64,000 nucleotides of DNA. Source: CAVPWP01 sp963709395 (GTDB lineage: Bacteria > Pseudomonadota > Alphaproteobacteria > Rhodobacterales > Rhodobacteraceae). The position numbers and the translations under genes were made by a program. Numbering within the stretch: the first letter of the stretch is position 1; every line of letters starts with the position of its first letter. The stretch is from positions 525,707-589,706 of the forward strand of contig CAVPWP010000008.1 in the NCBI GenBank assembly GCA_963709395.1, in the 5' to 3' direction. Positions 48,301-59,576 of this stretch are shown here, piece after piece. A model generated the notes under the pieces. The model searched no databases and was not told the origin of the DNA. It saw only the letters and a list, made by a program, of their open reading frames with translations.

Positions 48301-49569
48301 CCGTTCGCCCAGATCAACCAGATCTCCGGTCCGCTGCACCGTGTCGCCGAAGCGGAACGGATCGCTCTCGAGCGTCGCGAGGCCCGGTATGCCCACCGCG
48401 TAGCCCGGTGCGAAGGCGCCCGGCAGAACGCCTTCCTCGATCATGACGGTCCGGGCCAGATCGCCGTCCCTGAGATGGATCATGCCGGTGATGCAGGGTC
48501 CGGGCCGGTAGGCCTCTTCGCCGTCGGCGCCCAGACCCGGGGCCACGTTCCGTGTACCAGCCCCGATGGCGTGCACCGGCGCCCTGTCGCCCGCGCCGTC
48601 CGGCATGTTCGCGTTGAACCCCAGGGACCAGGTGTCCCCGTTGCCCGAGAACCCGTGCCCGAGGCTCTTGCTGAGGGTGATCTCGGCCGTGCTGCGCAGC
48701 AGGATCTCGGTGCTGCCGAGCGTGCCCGCGGCAAGGATCACCACATCGGCGGTCAGCGATCGGATCTCGGTCGACCCCCTGGACGCCACAGGCCTGACAT
48801 GGACGGTCCAGACCGTCCGGCACTCGGGCGGGTCGGATTGGGATTTCGAGAGCCACAGAACCTCGGCCCCGGTCAGCAATTCCGCACCGAAGGCGTGGGC
48901 GTCGGGCAGGTAGTTCATCAGCACCGTGTTCTTCGCGCCGTAGTTGCACCCGGTGACGCAATCCCCGCAATCGACGCAGGCGGATTGCCAGACGCCGGCG
49001 GCGTTATGGCCGTCCCGGAATGTCACGTTGATGGCAGGCCGGTTCAGATCTTCGCCCAGTGCATCCGCGATACGCTGCATCGCGGCCAGTTTCGGGGGCG
49101 TCTTGCCTGCCGGGTAGGGCGTGGACCCCAGCATGTGCCGCGCTTTCTCGAAATAGGGTTTCAGGGCAGTGGGCCAGTCGCCCTCAGGCGGTTGCGGCCA
49201 TGTCTCGAAGACCCGGTCCTCCGGCTCGATGGCGACATTGGCGTTGATCAGCGAGGTGCCGCCCAGCCCGCAGCCGACGAGTACGGTCACATCGTCGAAT
49301 AGACGCAGGTCGAAAAGCCCGTCCGCCTTGCCGATCGTGTCCCCCGCCAAGGTTGTCGAGAATTCCTCCGCCGCGGCGGCCATGTCGCGCGGATACTCGC
49401 CCGGCCGCACCTCGCGCCCGCGCTCCAGCACGGCGACCTTCCGGCCGTGGCGCGCGAGCCGCGCAGCCGCGACGCCGCCGCCATAGCCCGAACCCACGAC
49501 GATCACGTCGAAATGTGACCGCGAGACTTCGGCGAAATCCCGCGATATCCTGGGCGTCGCGGCCGTCAT
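45367..49569 (-). CDS. GMC oxidoreductase-alpha/beta hydrolase fusion (cholesterol-oxidase-like)
   Basis: Three parts in 1400 residues. About 18-560 is a GMC flavoenzyme: FAD motif VIVVGSGYGGGVAAARLA, CVDCGDCVTGCNYGAKN, and the catalytic-His region LGANPHLTITALAERA. About 700-900 is a beta-rich linker with repeated GTFRLGGTFRF. About 1010-1400 is an alpha/beta hydrolase with FDYRGSGDADG, a lipase box LAHCVGAL in which Cys1127 replaces Ser, and YPGYGHMDCF with the His. GMC/hydrolase fusions of this kind are annotated as sterol oxidases. Substrate here is unknown. ATG 49569 overlaps the phosphoesterase stop (ATGA). Confidence 0.82.
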   Translation of the reverse strand: MTAATPRISRDFAEVSRSHFDVIVVGSGYGGGVAAARLARHGRKVAVLERGREVRPGEYPRDMAAAAEEFSTTLAGDTIGKADGLFDLRLFDDVTVLVGCGLGGTSLINANVAIEPEDRVFETWPQPPEGDWPTALKPYFEKARHMLGSTPYPAGKTPPKLAAMQRIADALGEDLNRPAINVTFRDGHNAAGVWQSACVDCGDCVTGCNYGAKNTVLMNYLPDAHAFGAELLTGAEVLWLSKSQSDPPECRTVWTVHVRPVASRGSTEIRSLTADVVILAAGTLGSTEILLRSTAEITLSKSLGHGFSGNGDTWSLGFNANMPDGAGDRAPVHAIGAGTRNVAPGLGADGEEAYRPGPCITGMIHLRDGDLARTVMIEEGVLPGAFAPGYAVGIPGLATLESDPFRFGDTVQRTGDLVDLGERITADPLNLADTVYDGPVSRTLPFLTFSHDAAAGVMSLENKRIAIDWTAAGEDAALQHTEEVLKTACDAIQAEYMPFLTSSAAFGNRTMVVHPLGGCGLGADAASGVVNTDCQVFDGAGGLHDGLYVMDGAVIPTALGANPHLTITALAERAVDRLVANRSWAAHRAEPLTSGKADVAGPDYANVLADVIAGFRAISSAIDGKAYELAQMLLMGFWRQVLDFADGHTDRLTGGAGSLPSVRRFIKYFGTPEALTQTTGPIVTQFLEVLEPLEVAVKKGDLRALLSTLEESLGDFSPPAVFPEKMEGFITDIGVNDPETGFDPHDIVGADAWPCKMKATLTCDSILSLAKDPVGEARIEDGTFTCALGSTFLLSGTFRLGGTFRFLAPDAEAVERWMVTYDGPLEHADGRSYTFRGRKTLQHRPGSHWWRDLCDLDVDILKGTTIVARGRMQVSLENAIRQAHGFEVRYTDLDKTPKLVWDRIKETVLGKDPPGCCARRRPDVSKLPALFRDLEFRALCAKAALSVLDGQTADPEAPKPSTRVAQGFKTLFLARAAGLVFRTHGGVYAYGANFPYRELQEHLLAPSGLPEAEIHYPEPEPGVFLKLTRYCSDRPPPGPLKGPVILANGFGVKASAFALPTVETNIVKMLVDDGFDVWLFDYRGSGDADGSRTPFTLDDVAQKDWPAAIDMVLDRTGAEKVQVLAHCVGALSLFMAVLAGETRIRSIIASQLGAHGIVNWFKNAQFDAGIGRLIETGLPETMWPLIDVTGLDEETAALARNGLPIVDVRAPTDSYSDTVNSVIDGLLWSVPHFSNVPCKSPTCHRINFVYGPTYRHENLNQATHTYIREMFGPVSPVPFQHLALMFDSGRLLSASINPDGSVTPDGKTRYYEGHGNLSMHVHFIAGAQNAEILPEATLRSLHWLRKVNLAPPGRYTRHVYPGYGHMDCFIGRAAGKDIFPDLVAILNDPECAAHLHDCDA

Positions 49570-50957
49570 TCCGCGGCGTCCCGTGGGTCGCCGGTGAGGT
49601 CGAGCAGATGCCTCTGGCGTTCGAAATAGGCGTCCCGCACGACCGTCCGCAGTCGTTCCCAATGCTCGTGGGTCTTCTCGAGGCTGGACTCCAGCCGCCC
49701 GCGGAACGCGGCCTCGTCAGCCTGTCCGCAAGTCAGCATCTCGATCCGGGCCGCTGGCACGGTGCCGTTGCGCGGCGTCGAGAAAAGCCGCAGGGATGCG
49801 GTGTTCAGTTCCTCGTCGATGAGCACCAGCGCGGCGCCCTCGGCATTGTCGAGGCGCGGCCCGTTCAGCGTCCAGCCACCGGTGTTGTAGACCCGGACCG
49901 GCGACCGGTATCCCTCGGCCCGGACGCGCATCGAGAACGGCCGATGCGTATGGCCGAGAACGAAGGTCACGTCGCCGTCGAAGCCAGGCCGCTCTGCCTT
50001 CAGTTGCTGCAGGACGGGCTGCTCGAGATACCACTGCAGCCCGGCCCGGCCGCCTTCGGTCAGCGAGATCACCTCGGCCATCCGCTCGGTGTCGCGCGCG
50101 CGGTCCAGCGTCGCTTCCATTGCCAGCTTCGTGGCTGTCCGTACGGCGTCCCGCATCGTTCGGTTGCCGCTGAAGGGCAGCGCCTCGGACAGCGCTGCGG
50201 CCGCCTTGTCGGTCCAGGCCTTCGTGATCCGGCGATAGCCCGCCGTGGTCAGGAAGTTCTGGTAGAGCAGTTCCAGACTGTCCGCGTCATTGAAGGGCGA
50301 CCAGGCGAAATCGATCCAGGCCGCGTTCTCGGCCGCCAGCACGTCGATCGTCATGGGGTCCGCGCCGCGATCGCCAAGCGCGTCCTTGACCGTGCTGACG
50401 AGCCTGTAGGCGCTTTCGACGTAGTGGCCATGGTGCAGGATGACCGCGCGGCTGTCCGTGCCGAAGCCGATATTGGGGTACCGCAGGTCCAGCTCGGGAA
50501 AACCGGCCTTGCGCAGCACCGCGCCCAACAGACCTCCGCGGCTTTCCGGCGTTTCCTGAAAGGCAGGCGTGTGGCTGAGGCTGTCCGTGCGGCCGTCCTC
50601 GAAGGCGCGCGCCTCCATTGCCAAACGCGCCTCGGTCCAGATAGCGTGGTCGTGGTTGCCCGCAGTCGCGATCACCTTGTCCGACAGGCATCCCGTCGCC
50701 GCGAGTTGCCGCAGGAACGCGACCGCGTCGCAGGTGGCCGCATGGCGGGTCGAGAATTGCAGATCGAGCACATCGCCGAGAAGGATCAGCTGCGGCTTGC
50801 GCGCGTCCCCTGGACACAGAACGTGCAGAAATGCGCCAAGCGCCTCTGCGAAGGCCTGCGTCACCTCGGTCCCGGCGCCTGGCTCCGCGGACAGGTCATG
50901 CAGGAGGCTGGTCAGCCCACCGGAATGAAGATCAGAGATGCATATCCAGCCGACCAT
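49566..50957 (-). CDS. Calcineurin-like metallophosphoesterase
   Basis: The 463-residue protein has all dimetal motifs: ISDLHSGG (D-x-H), LLGDVLDLQ (G-D), TAGNHDHAIW (G-N-H-D), HHGHYVES and FVLGHTHRPF (G-H-T-H). Such enzymes hydrolyse phosphomonoesters or diesters of nucleotides, lipids or proteins. ATG 50957 has an excellent GGAGGAGGT site just upstream, better than the in-frame start 57 nt further. No signal peptide. It is the first gene of the four-gene minus-strand operon ending with the Crp-like regulator. Confidence 0.83.
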   Translation of the reverse strand: MVGWICISDLHSGGLTSLLHDLSAEPGAGTEVTQAFAEALGAFLHVLCPGDARKPQLILLGDVLDLQFSTRHAATCDAVAFLRQLAATGCLSDKVIATAGNHDHAIWTEARLAMEARAFEDGRTDSLSHTPAFQETPESRGGLLGAVLRKAGFPELDLRYPNIGFGTDSRAVILHHGHYVESAYRLVSTVKDALGDRGADPMTIDVLAAENAAWIDFAWSPFNDADSLELLYQNFLTTAGYRRITKAWTDKAAAALSEALPFSGNRTMRDAVRTATKLAMEATLDRARDTERMAEVISLTEGGRAGLQWYLEQPVLQQLKAERPGFDGDVTFVLGHTHRPFSMRVRAEGYRSPVRVYNTGGWTLNGPRLDNAEGAALVLIDEELNTASLRLFSTPRNGTVPAARIEMLTCGQADEAAFRGRLESSLEKTHEHWERLRTVVRDAYFERQRHLLDLTGDPRDAAE

Positions 50958-51480
50958 GGGACCTCCTCCGACATTGGACGGTCTGGATAGGTGGCTGTCA
51001 ACTCGATCAAACACTTTTTCTCAGGTATTTCCAATATTTGTCATATGATGCCGATCCAATGATCCGGCCTGTGGTGCAGGTCGCGCGCGGGTGACTTCGG
51101 CCTCGCCGCGTCGGCTCGCGCCGGGTCGGTTTCGCTACACCGGACATATCGGCTGTAGACATGTCGATGAGGTCGCCGGAGGTCTGGAGGCGAGAGACGG
51201 ACGCGCATAGGCGCCAACCCCTGATCCACCCGGGTCTCCGCTCGGGCAGGGCCCAGCGATGGCCGTCGTCGCGGCCAAGGAACGTCTCGCGCAGCAAAGC
51301 CACCCTTTCGTCTGATCTGGACGCAGGTCAGGCACCGGAAGGAAGCGCGAGTCGATGGAGGCCATTTTCGTTTGCGGCTCATATGTGCAATGAGTCGTCG
51401 TAGAGGGGCAAATTCGGGGATATCGGGGCGTATTCCAGCGTAGCAGCCGTCGCCGCCAACAGTTTGAAGATACACAAAAA
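50958..51480. other. 523-bp gap between divergent metallophosphoesterase and dusA
   Basis: No supported gene. The part next to the phosphoesterase (51010-51060) is AT-richer and is a likely promoter region for that operon; an AT-rich stretch also precedes dusA. Open frames here show no conserved sequence. Confidence 0.45.
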
Positions 51481-52491
51481 ATGCAATTAAATCAACACGC
51501 TAGATTGTCTACCGCGCCTATGATGGACTGGACCGACCGGCACTGCCGCTACCTGCACCGGCTGATGTCGCGCCGGGCGTTGCTCTATACCGAGATGGTG
51601 ACGGCGCCGGCACTTCTGCACGGAGATGCCCACGCGCTCTTGCGTTTTGACCCGGCGGAACATCCCGTGGCGGTGCAACTGGGCGGATCGGACCCGGGCG
51701 AGCTTGCCGCTGCCACGCGGATCGCCTGCGATGCCGGCTATGACGAGGTGAACCTGAACGTCGGCTGCCCTTCGGATCGGGTGCAGTCGGGCTGTTTCGG
51801 GGCGGTCCTGATGAAGTCGCCCGGGCTGGTGGCCGAATGCGTCGACGCGATGATCGGGGCGGCGTCGGTCGAGGTCACGGTGAAATGCCGCATCGGCGTC
51901 GACGAGCAGGAGCCGCGCGAGGTGCTGCCCGCGTTTCTCGACCGGATCCGCGCCGTGGGCGTCCGGCGCGTGGCGATCCACGCGCGCAAGGCCTGGCTCG
52001 AGGGCCTCAGCCCCAAGGAGAACCGCACGGTGCCGCCGCTCGACTACGATCTCGTCCTCGAGATGAAGCGGGTCTTTCCGGACCTGCACATCTCGGTCAA
52101 CGGCGGGATCGAAACGCTCGACCAGGCCGAGGGCTTTCTGGCGCAAGGACTCGACGGGGTGATGATCGGGCGCGCGGCCTATCACACGCCGGCCGCGATC
52201 CTTCTGGACGCGGACGCGCGCATCTGGGGCGATGCGCCCACCGGGCAGACCGCGGAAGACGTGGTCCGGGCCATGCTGCCCTATATCGACCGGCACCTGG
52301 CGGAGGGTGGGCGCCTGAACCAGGTGACGCGCCACATGCTGGGGCTCTTCGCGGGCCGGCCCGGTGCGCGCGCCTGGCGGCGGATCCTCTCGGAAGGGGC
52401 CCATCGCCCCGGAGCGGACGCGCGCCTGGTCGAGACCGCGCTGTCGGCGGTTCCACCGCAGCTGTCCGGAGCCTGCGCGGCCAGCGCGTAA
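51481..52491 (+). CDS. dusA: tRNA-dihydrouridine(20/20a) synthase
   Basis: A 336-residue FMN enzyme that reduces U20/U20a in tRNA D-loops. Family signatures: STAPMMDWTDRHCRYLHRLM, LYTEMVTAPALLHGD, and NVGCPSDRVQSGCFGAVLMK, where the second Cys is the catalytic acid. IHARKAWLEGLSPKENR identifies the DusA subfamily. ATG 51481 has no strong ribosome-binding site but puts the conserved start in place. It marks the return to housekeeping genes after the accessory region. Confidence 0.9.
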   Translation: MQLNQHARLSTAPMMDWTDRHCRYLHRLMSRRALLYTEMVTAPALLHGDAHALLRFDPAEHPVAVQLGGSDPGELAAATRIACDAGYDEVNLNVGCPSDRVQSGCFGAVLMKSPGLVAECVDAMIGAASVEVTVKCRIGVDEQEPREVLPAFLDRIRAVGVRRVAIHARKAWLEGLSPKENRTVPPLDYDLVLEMKRVFPDLHISVNGGIETLDQAEGFLAQGLDGVMIGRAAYHTPAAILLDADARIWGDAPTGQTAEDVVRAMLPYIDRHLAEGGRLNQVTRHMLGLFAGRPGARAWRRILSEGAHRPGADARLVETALSAVPPQLSGACAASA

Positions 52492-52551
52492 GGCGCTGGT
52501 GCCCGCGGCGCCTGTCGGATAAGTCCCGCGGGACCGCGAGGAGGGGACCCC

Positions 52552-53376
52552 GTGCCGGACATTTCGCTTCTGCTTCCGATGCTCGCCCTCCTTATGGCTG
52601 TGGGTGCCTTCGCCGGGGTGATGGCGGGCCTTCTGGGCGTGGGCGGCGGCATCATCCTGGTACCTGCCTTCTTCTACGTGTTCACCGCGCTCGGCTATGG
52701 CAGCGACCAGCTGATGCAGATCTGCCTTGCGACCTCGCTGGCCACAATCATCGTCACCTCGCTGCGATCGGTCGCCAGCCACAACCGCAAGGGCGCGGTC
52801 GACTGGGACATCCTGAAGGGCTGGGCGCCGGGGATCGCCCTTGGCGCCATTCTGGGCGTTCTCGTCGCCGCCAGCCTGCGGTCGACCGTCCTGCAGGGGA
52901 TCTTTGGCGGTCTTGCCCTTGTCGTCGGCCTCTACCTCGGCTTCGGGCGGAGCCACTGGCGGCTGGGGGCCGAGATGCCGAAGGGGCTGGTGCGCGCCGC
53001 GCTCTCCCCGCTTGTGGGGTTCCTGTCGGTCCTGATGGGCATCGGGGGCGGGTCCTTCGGCGTGCCTCTGATGACGCTTTACGGCCGGCCGATCCACAGG
53101 GCGGTGGCGACGGCGGCGGGCTTTGGCCTGCTGATCGCGGTGCCGTCCGTGATCGGGTTCCTCTTCGTCGAGATCGCGCCCGAATCCCGTCCGCCCTTCA
53201 CGATCGGGGCCGTGAACCTCGTGGCCTTCGGCGTTGTCATCGCGATGACGCTGATCACCGCGCCCTGGGGGGTGCGGCTGGCCCATGCGATGGACCCCAA
53301 ACCCCTCAAGCGCGTCTTCGCGGTGTTCCTGGTGATCGTCGCGCTCAACATGCTGCGCAAGGTGGTCTGGGGCTAG
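52552..53376 (+). CDS. TauE/SafE-family anion permease
   Basis: The 274-residue inner-membrane protein has the two-repeat TauE/SafE pattern: GVMAGLLGVGGGIILVPAFF in the first half and SVLMGIGGGSFGVPLMTL in the second, with about eight hydrophobic helices. Members export sulfite, sulfoacetate or related organosulfur anions. GTG 52552 has AGGAGG 8 nt upstream. Follows dusA by 60 nt; no sulfur-metabolism gene is adjacent, so the substrate remains open. Confidence 0.85.
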   Translation: MPDISLLLPMLALLMAVGAFAGVMAGLLGVGGGIILVPAFFYVFTALGYGSDQLMQICLATSLATIIVTSLRSVASHNRKGAVDWDILKGWAPGIALGAILGVLVAASLRSTVLQGIFGGLALVVGLYLGFGRSHWRLGAEMPKGLVRAALSPLVGFLSVLMGIGGGSFGVPLMTLYGRPIHRAVATAAGFGLLIAVPSVIGFLFVEIAPESRPPFTIGAVNLVAFGVVIAMTLITAPWGVRLAHAMDPKPLKRVFAVFLVIVALNMLRKVVWG

Positions 53377-53836
53377 GGTTGGCCGCCTGACACAGCACGA
53401 AGGTTGGTTGCAGAACGGCAGGCAAGTTCCCAACATTGTTGAGAGAAGCTGTCAGATAGCGGCTTTGAGCCCAAGGCGGCCGGATTGAAATCCCTACTTT
53501 CGCTCAAGCGGAAAACAGAGCGCTTTGGCCAATCCGAAAGCCTCGCTCTAATCCAGCCACAGGAGCGGCTCTTCATTGTCGCTGCAGCGAAGTCTGGAGG
53601 GCCAACGTCTGACTTGAGGACAAACCGCCGTTTGAGAAACTGCTCTCCGATGGCCGACTGCTCGAAGCGGGCGATACCAACAATTGCGCGGTCCGTGGAA
53701 GGCATGACGGTACGCCGGGCGGTCGATGGGCGAAGGCCACATGTGGACCACAAAGACGCGTCGCTTGACCCACATCATGTGCCTCGAAATCGGTCGCTGG
53801 TAGGCGCTAGGGCCAGAATGTGAGTGGAGACGCCTG
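53377..53836. other. 460-bp gap, no supported gene
   Basis: Composition is less GC-rich than in neighbouring genes and open frames show no family motif. I see no tRNA, repeat or IS end. It may be a decayed gene fragment or a long leader of lgt. Confidence 0.4.
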
Positions 53837-54805
53837 GTGATACATGATTTCGATCCGGCGATTACGGTCACACCGCTGGGCCCGATCTACTGGTACGGTG
53901 CGGTATATACTTTGGGATTTACCGGCATCTTTCTTTGGTTTTGGTTCCGGCGCAATGCGCTTGGTTTCACTAACGCGGACGTCTTTGCCTTCGCGATCCT
54001 GTTCGCCCTGGGCGTTCTCGTCGGCGGGCGGACTTTTGACATCCTCGTTTATGAACTGGACTACTATCGTGAACGTCCGCTGGCCGCGCTGAACTGGTGG
54101 CAAGGCGGCATGGCCTCCCATGGCGTCCTGCTGGGCGGGCTTGTCGCCACGGCGGTCTTCGCGCGGCTCAGAGGGCACTCCCTGATCGCGCTACTCGACG
54201 AGATCGTGGTGCCGGGGGTGTTTCTTCTGGCCGTCAGCCGTTTCGGAAACTTCATAGAAGGCGGGGTTGTCGGGTCCGAGACGACACTGCCTTGGGGGTT
54301 CGTCTACCCGGACCTAGAAGGTGCGAGACACCCAGTAGCCCTATATGAAAGTGCCAAGAACTTCGTGATCCTTCCAATCCTGATCTGGGCACTTGCCAAG
54401 TGGCCGCCCGGCCGTGGTGTCGTCGCGAGCCTGTTCATATTTCTCTACGCCGCTCTGCGGTTCGCTGTGGATCTCTTCCGAGATTATGAGGCCGCCTGGC
54501 TGGGTATCGGCACCGGGCAAGTCTTCAACCTCGCGATGGCCGCCGTGGGGCTGGTCATGCTGATCTGGACGCTCAAGTCACCGCGCGAAGTGAAACCGCC
54601 GCCGAATCCACCTCCCCGAGACGCCAGCTGGCTTCAGGTTGTGGTTCTGATCGCCGTGGTCCTCTATCCGCTTGGCATTCCTACAAGCTGGACCCGGTCG
54701 AACATAGAAGAGAAGCGGCAAGAAACGATTGAACAGGCCGACACATTTCAAGGCGTGATCCGGCTGGCCGACATTCTCCGCATTGTCCGCAACACTGCCC
54801 TTTGA
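53837..54805 (+). CDS. lgt: Prolipoprotein diacylglyceryl transferase
   Basis: Lgt transfers diacylglycerol from phosphatidylglycerol to the lipobox Cys of prolipoproteins. Key blocks: YGAVYTLGF, VGGRTFDILVYE, GGMASHGVLLGG and SRFGNFIEGGVVG (the Lgt signature with its essential Arg and Asn). GTG 53837 has GGAG 10 nt upstream. The protein is 322 residues, with a Pro-rich linker and an extra C-terminal helix and tail (about 60 residues) beyond the usual end. Codons are noticeably less GC-biased than in its neighbours, so this may be a second, transferred copy. Confidence 0.85.
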   Translation: MIHDFDPAITVTPLGPIYWYGAVYTLGFTGIFLWFWFRRNALGFTNADVFAFAILFALGVLVGGRTFDILVYELDYYRERPLAALNWWQGGMASHGVLLGGLVATAVFARLRGHSLIALLDEIVVPGVFLLAVSRFGNFIEGGVVGSETTLPWGFVYPDLEGARHPVALYESAKNFVILPILIWALAKWPPGRGVVASLFIFLYAALRFAVDLFRDYEAAWLGIGTGQVFNLAMAAVGLVMLIWTLKSPREVKPPPNPPPRDASWLQVVVLIAVVLYPLGIPTSWTRSNIEEKRQETIEQADTFQGVIRLADILRIVRNTAL

Positions 54806-54873
54806 ACCTTCGTCCAGGCAACCGAAGACAGACCGGGCCCCTTCCTCCAGGTGTCGAACACCAGAGCGGTGCC

Positions 54874-54903
54874 CAAAAGAAAACCGGCGCCGAGGCGCCG
54901 GTT
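54874..54903 (-). terminator. Intrinsic terminator of acnA
   Basis: On the minus strand a 10-bp stem (AACCGGCGCC with GGCGCCGGTT, 2-nt nominal loop) is followed by TTCTTTT. It lies 25 nt beyond the acnA stop codon and also downstream of lgt on the other strand. Confidence 0.75.
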
Positions 54904-54928
54904 CCTTGCGTGGCAATCCCGTTCGCGA

Positions 54929-57680
<2,752 letters not shown>

Positions 57681-57900
57681 GGAACTCTCTTTGACTGAGG
57701 GGCTACTTTCCCTGCACCTAGACCGGCAGGGGGCTTGGCTTCAAGGGGGTGCGGCTGATTTTGTATACCATGGTGCACAATCCGCGGGCAAGCGGGCTTT
57801 TGAGGCAGGATCGTTGTAACGCTCTCTCTCGAAACCTTGATTGGCGTCGGGCCGATCGGTCAACTAACACCAGACCGATGCAACAAAGAGCTTCGAGCAG

Positions 57901-58600
57901 ATGAAATCCTTCGCAAATGCGATCCTTGGCGCCTGTATTGCCCTGGCCGCCCCGGCCGTGGCAGCGGCGGAGAACCTCGTCGTCGTCGAGCTTTTCACCT
58001 CGCAGGGGTGTTCGTCCTGCCCGCCCGCCGACGGGATTTTCGGAGAGCTTGCCCAGCGGGACGACGTGCTCGCCCTGGCGTTGCATGTCGACTACTGGGA
58101 TTACATCGGCTGGAAGGATGAATTCGCCGACCCGGCCTACACGGCGCGGCAGAAAGCCTATGCCCATGCGCACGAGAAACCCTCGATTTATACGCCGCAG
58201 ATGATCGTGGACGGTGAGGACATCCTTGTCGGCCTGAAGCCGATGACCCTGGCCGACCTCATTCAGGACCACGGCGCGGAACCGGCTCAGGTGACGTCTG
58301 ACGGCCCGGCGCAACGGCAACAGGATCGAGGTCGAGGTTTCGGACGCCACGCTACAGGTGCCGATGGTGATCGAACTTGTGACCTACATCCCCAAGCGAA
58401 CCGCCAGCATCGCGCGCGGCGAGAATGCGGGACGCACGCTCGATTACCACAACATCGTCGCGTCCTGGACGCGGATCGGCGAATGGTCCGGCGAAGACAC
58501 GTTTCGGGCGACCGTGACGGTCGACACCGACAATTCCGTGGCCGTTTTGGTGCAGGAGAAGGGTCCGGGGGCCATCGTCGCAGCAGCGCGCGCGCGCTAG
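57901..58600 (+). CDS. DUF1223 secreted thioredoxin-like protein, frameshifted
   Basis: The protein begins with a signal peptide (FANAILGACIALAAPAVAAA) and has the DUF1223 core LVVVELFTSQGCSSCPPADG, a thioredoxin-like fold with a CxxC pair, then YWDYIGWKDEFADPAYTARQ and YTPQMIVDG. The frame shifts at 58297: removing one T joins PAQVT to LTARRNGNRIEVEVSD and gives 232 residues. Periplasmic function is unknown; the CxxC suggests redox or metal handling. It is divergent from acnA and overlaps the convergent acyltransferase by 4 nt. Confidence 0.78.
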
Positions 58601-59499
58601 CCCCTTCCCCAACGGCGGTGCATCCAGAACCACTGTTCCGGATGAGCGCGCACTTGCCGCTCGAGACTGTCGTTCAACATCTGGGTCATTTCCGCGGCAT
58701 CGCCGGTATGCGCGACGGGCGTGTCCACATGGACCTCGAAGCCAATACCGTCGGGTTGGCGAATTCCGTAAGCCGGCACCAGCAGTGCGTCGTACTTCAG
58801 CGCCCAGTCCGCGGCCGCGGTCGAGGTCATCGCGGTCTGCCCCATGAAGCTCAACGGGCTACCGCCGAGATTGCGAACATCCATCAGGATGCCCACGGCC
58901 CGTCCGTCCCGCAAGAGCCGCACGAGCTGCGTGATGCCGCGCCGGTCCGTCGGGATCGGCGGCTCCGCGAAATCGGTCAGCGCATCAACATAATGCGTGT
59001 TGAAAAGCGGGTTCGACATCGGGCGGTAGAGCACGCCCAGCCCGAAACCGCGGGCCCTGAGCGCAAGCGCGATGGCGACATAGTTTCCCAAATGGCCGCT
59101 GACGACGATGACTGGCCGCCGGGCAGCCAGCGCATCGAGGAGCACGGCCGCCCCGGGTCCGGTCATCGGAACAGTCCCCAACTCGGCCACCATCTCGGGG
59201 CCTGAGTAGGTTTCGATGATCTGGCGCCCGGCATTGCCGGTCGCGGCCAGGCGGATTCGGCGGGCCTCGGCGTGGTCGAGGTCGGGCATGACAAGCGCCA
59301 GGTTCTCGCGCACCCGCCGGTTCCATCCGGTCAGGGGCGCCAGCAGGCGGCTGGTGATCCAGCCCATGACCGGGACACGCGTCCGGTAGGGCAGGATGCG
59401 CGCAAGGCCGATCAGTCCGCGCGCGGCGGCATCTGTTGCCCTGTGGGCAAGGGGCGGCTTTTTCGCGGCCATGCGCGGTGGTCCTGATCCTTCGGACAT
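58597..59499 (-). CDS. LpxL/HtrB-type lysophospholipid acyltransferase
   Basis: A 300-residue lipid A late-acyltransferase homologue at the inner membrane. Family blocks: LIGLARILPYRTRVPVMGW, RRVRENLALVMPDL, VVSGHLGNYVAIALALRARG, VLYRPMSNP, LMDVRNLGG and the terminal EQWFWMHRRWG. The canonical H-x4-[DE] active site (HFGNYD/HFGNWE) reads HLGNYV here, with GTC where GAC would give Asp, so the catalytic acid is missing or misread. Start ATG 59499 is chosen over ATG 59472 by length; both are possible. Confidence 0.78.
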   Translation of the reverse strand: MSEGSGPPRMAAKKPPLAHRATDAAARGLIGLARILPYRTRVPVMGWITSRLLAPLTGWNRRVRENLALVMPDLDHAEARRIRLAATGNAGRQIIETYSGPEMVAELGTVPMTGPGAAVLLDALAARRPVIVVSGHLGNYVAIALALRARGFGLGVLYRPMSNPLFNTHYVDALTDFAEPPIPTDRRGITQLVRLLRDGRAVGILMDVRNLGGSPLSFMGQTAMTSTAAADWALKYDALLVPAYGIRQPDGIGFEVHVDTPVAHTGDAAEMTQMLNDSLERQVRAHPEQWFWMHRRWGRG

Positions 59500-59576
59500 C
59501 TCAGCGAAAGGATTAGAGCGTCGGGCGGGTTGCCACAAGCAAGGCGCGGGGCAGGGGCCGGGGGCGAGGCAAGGCC

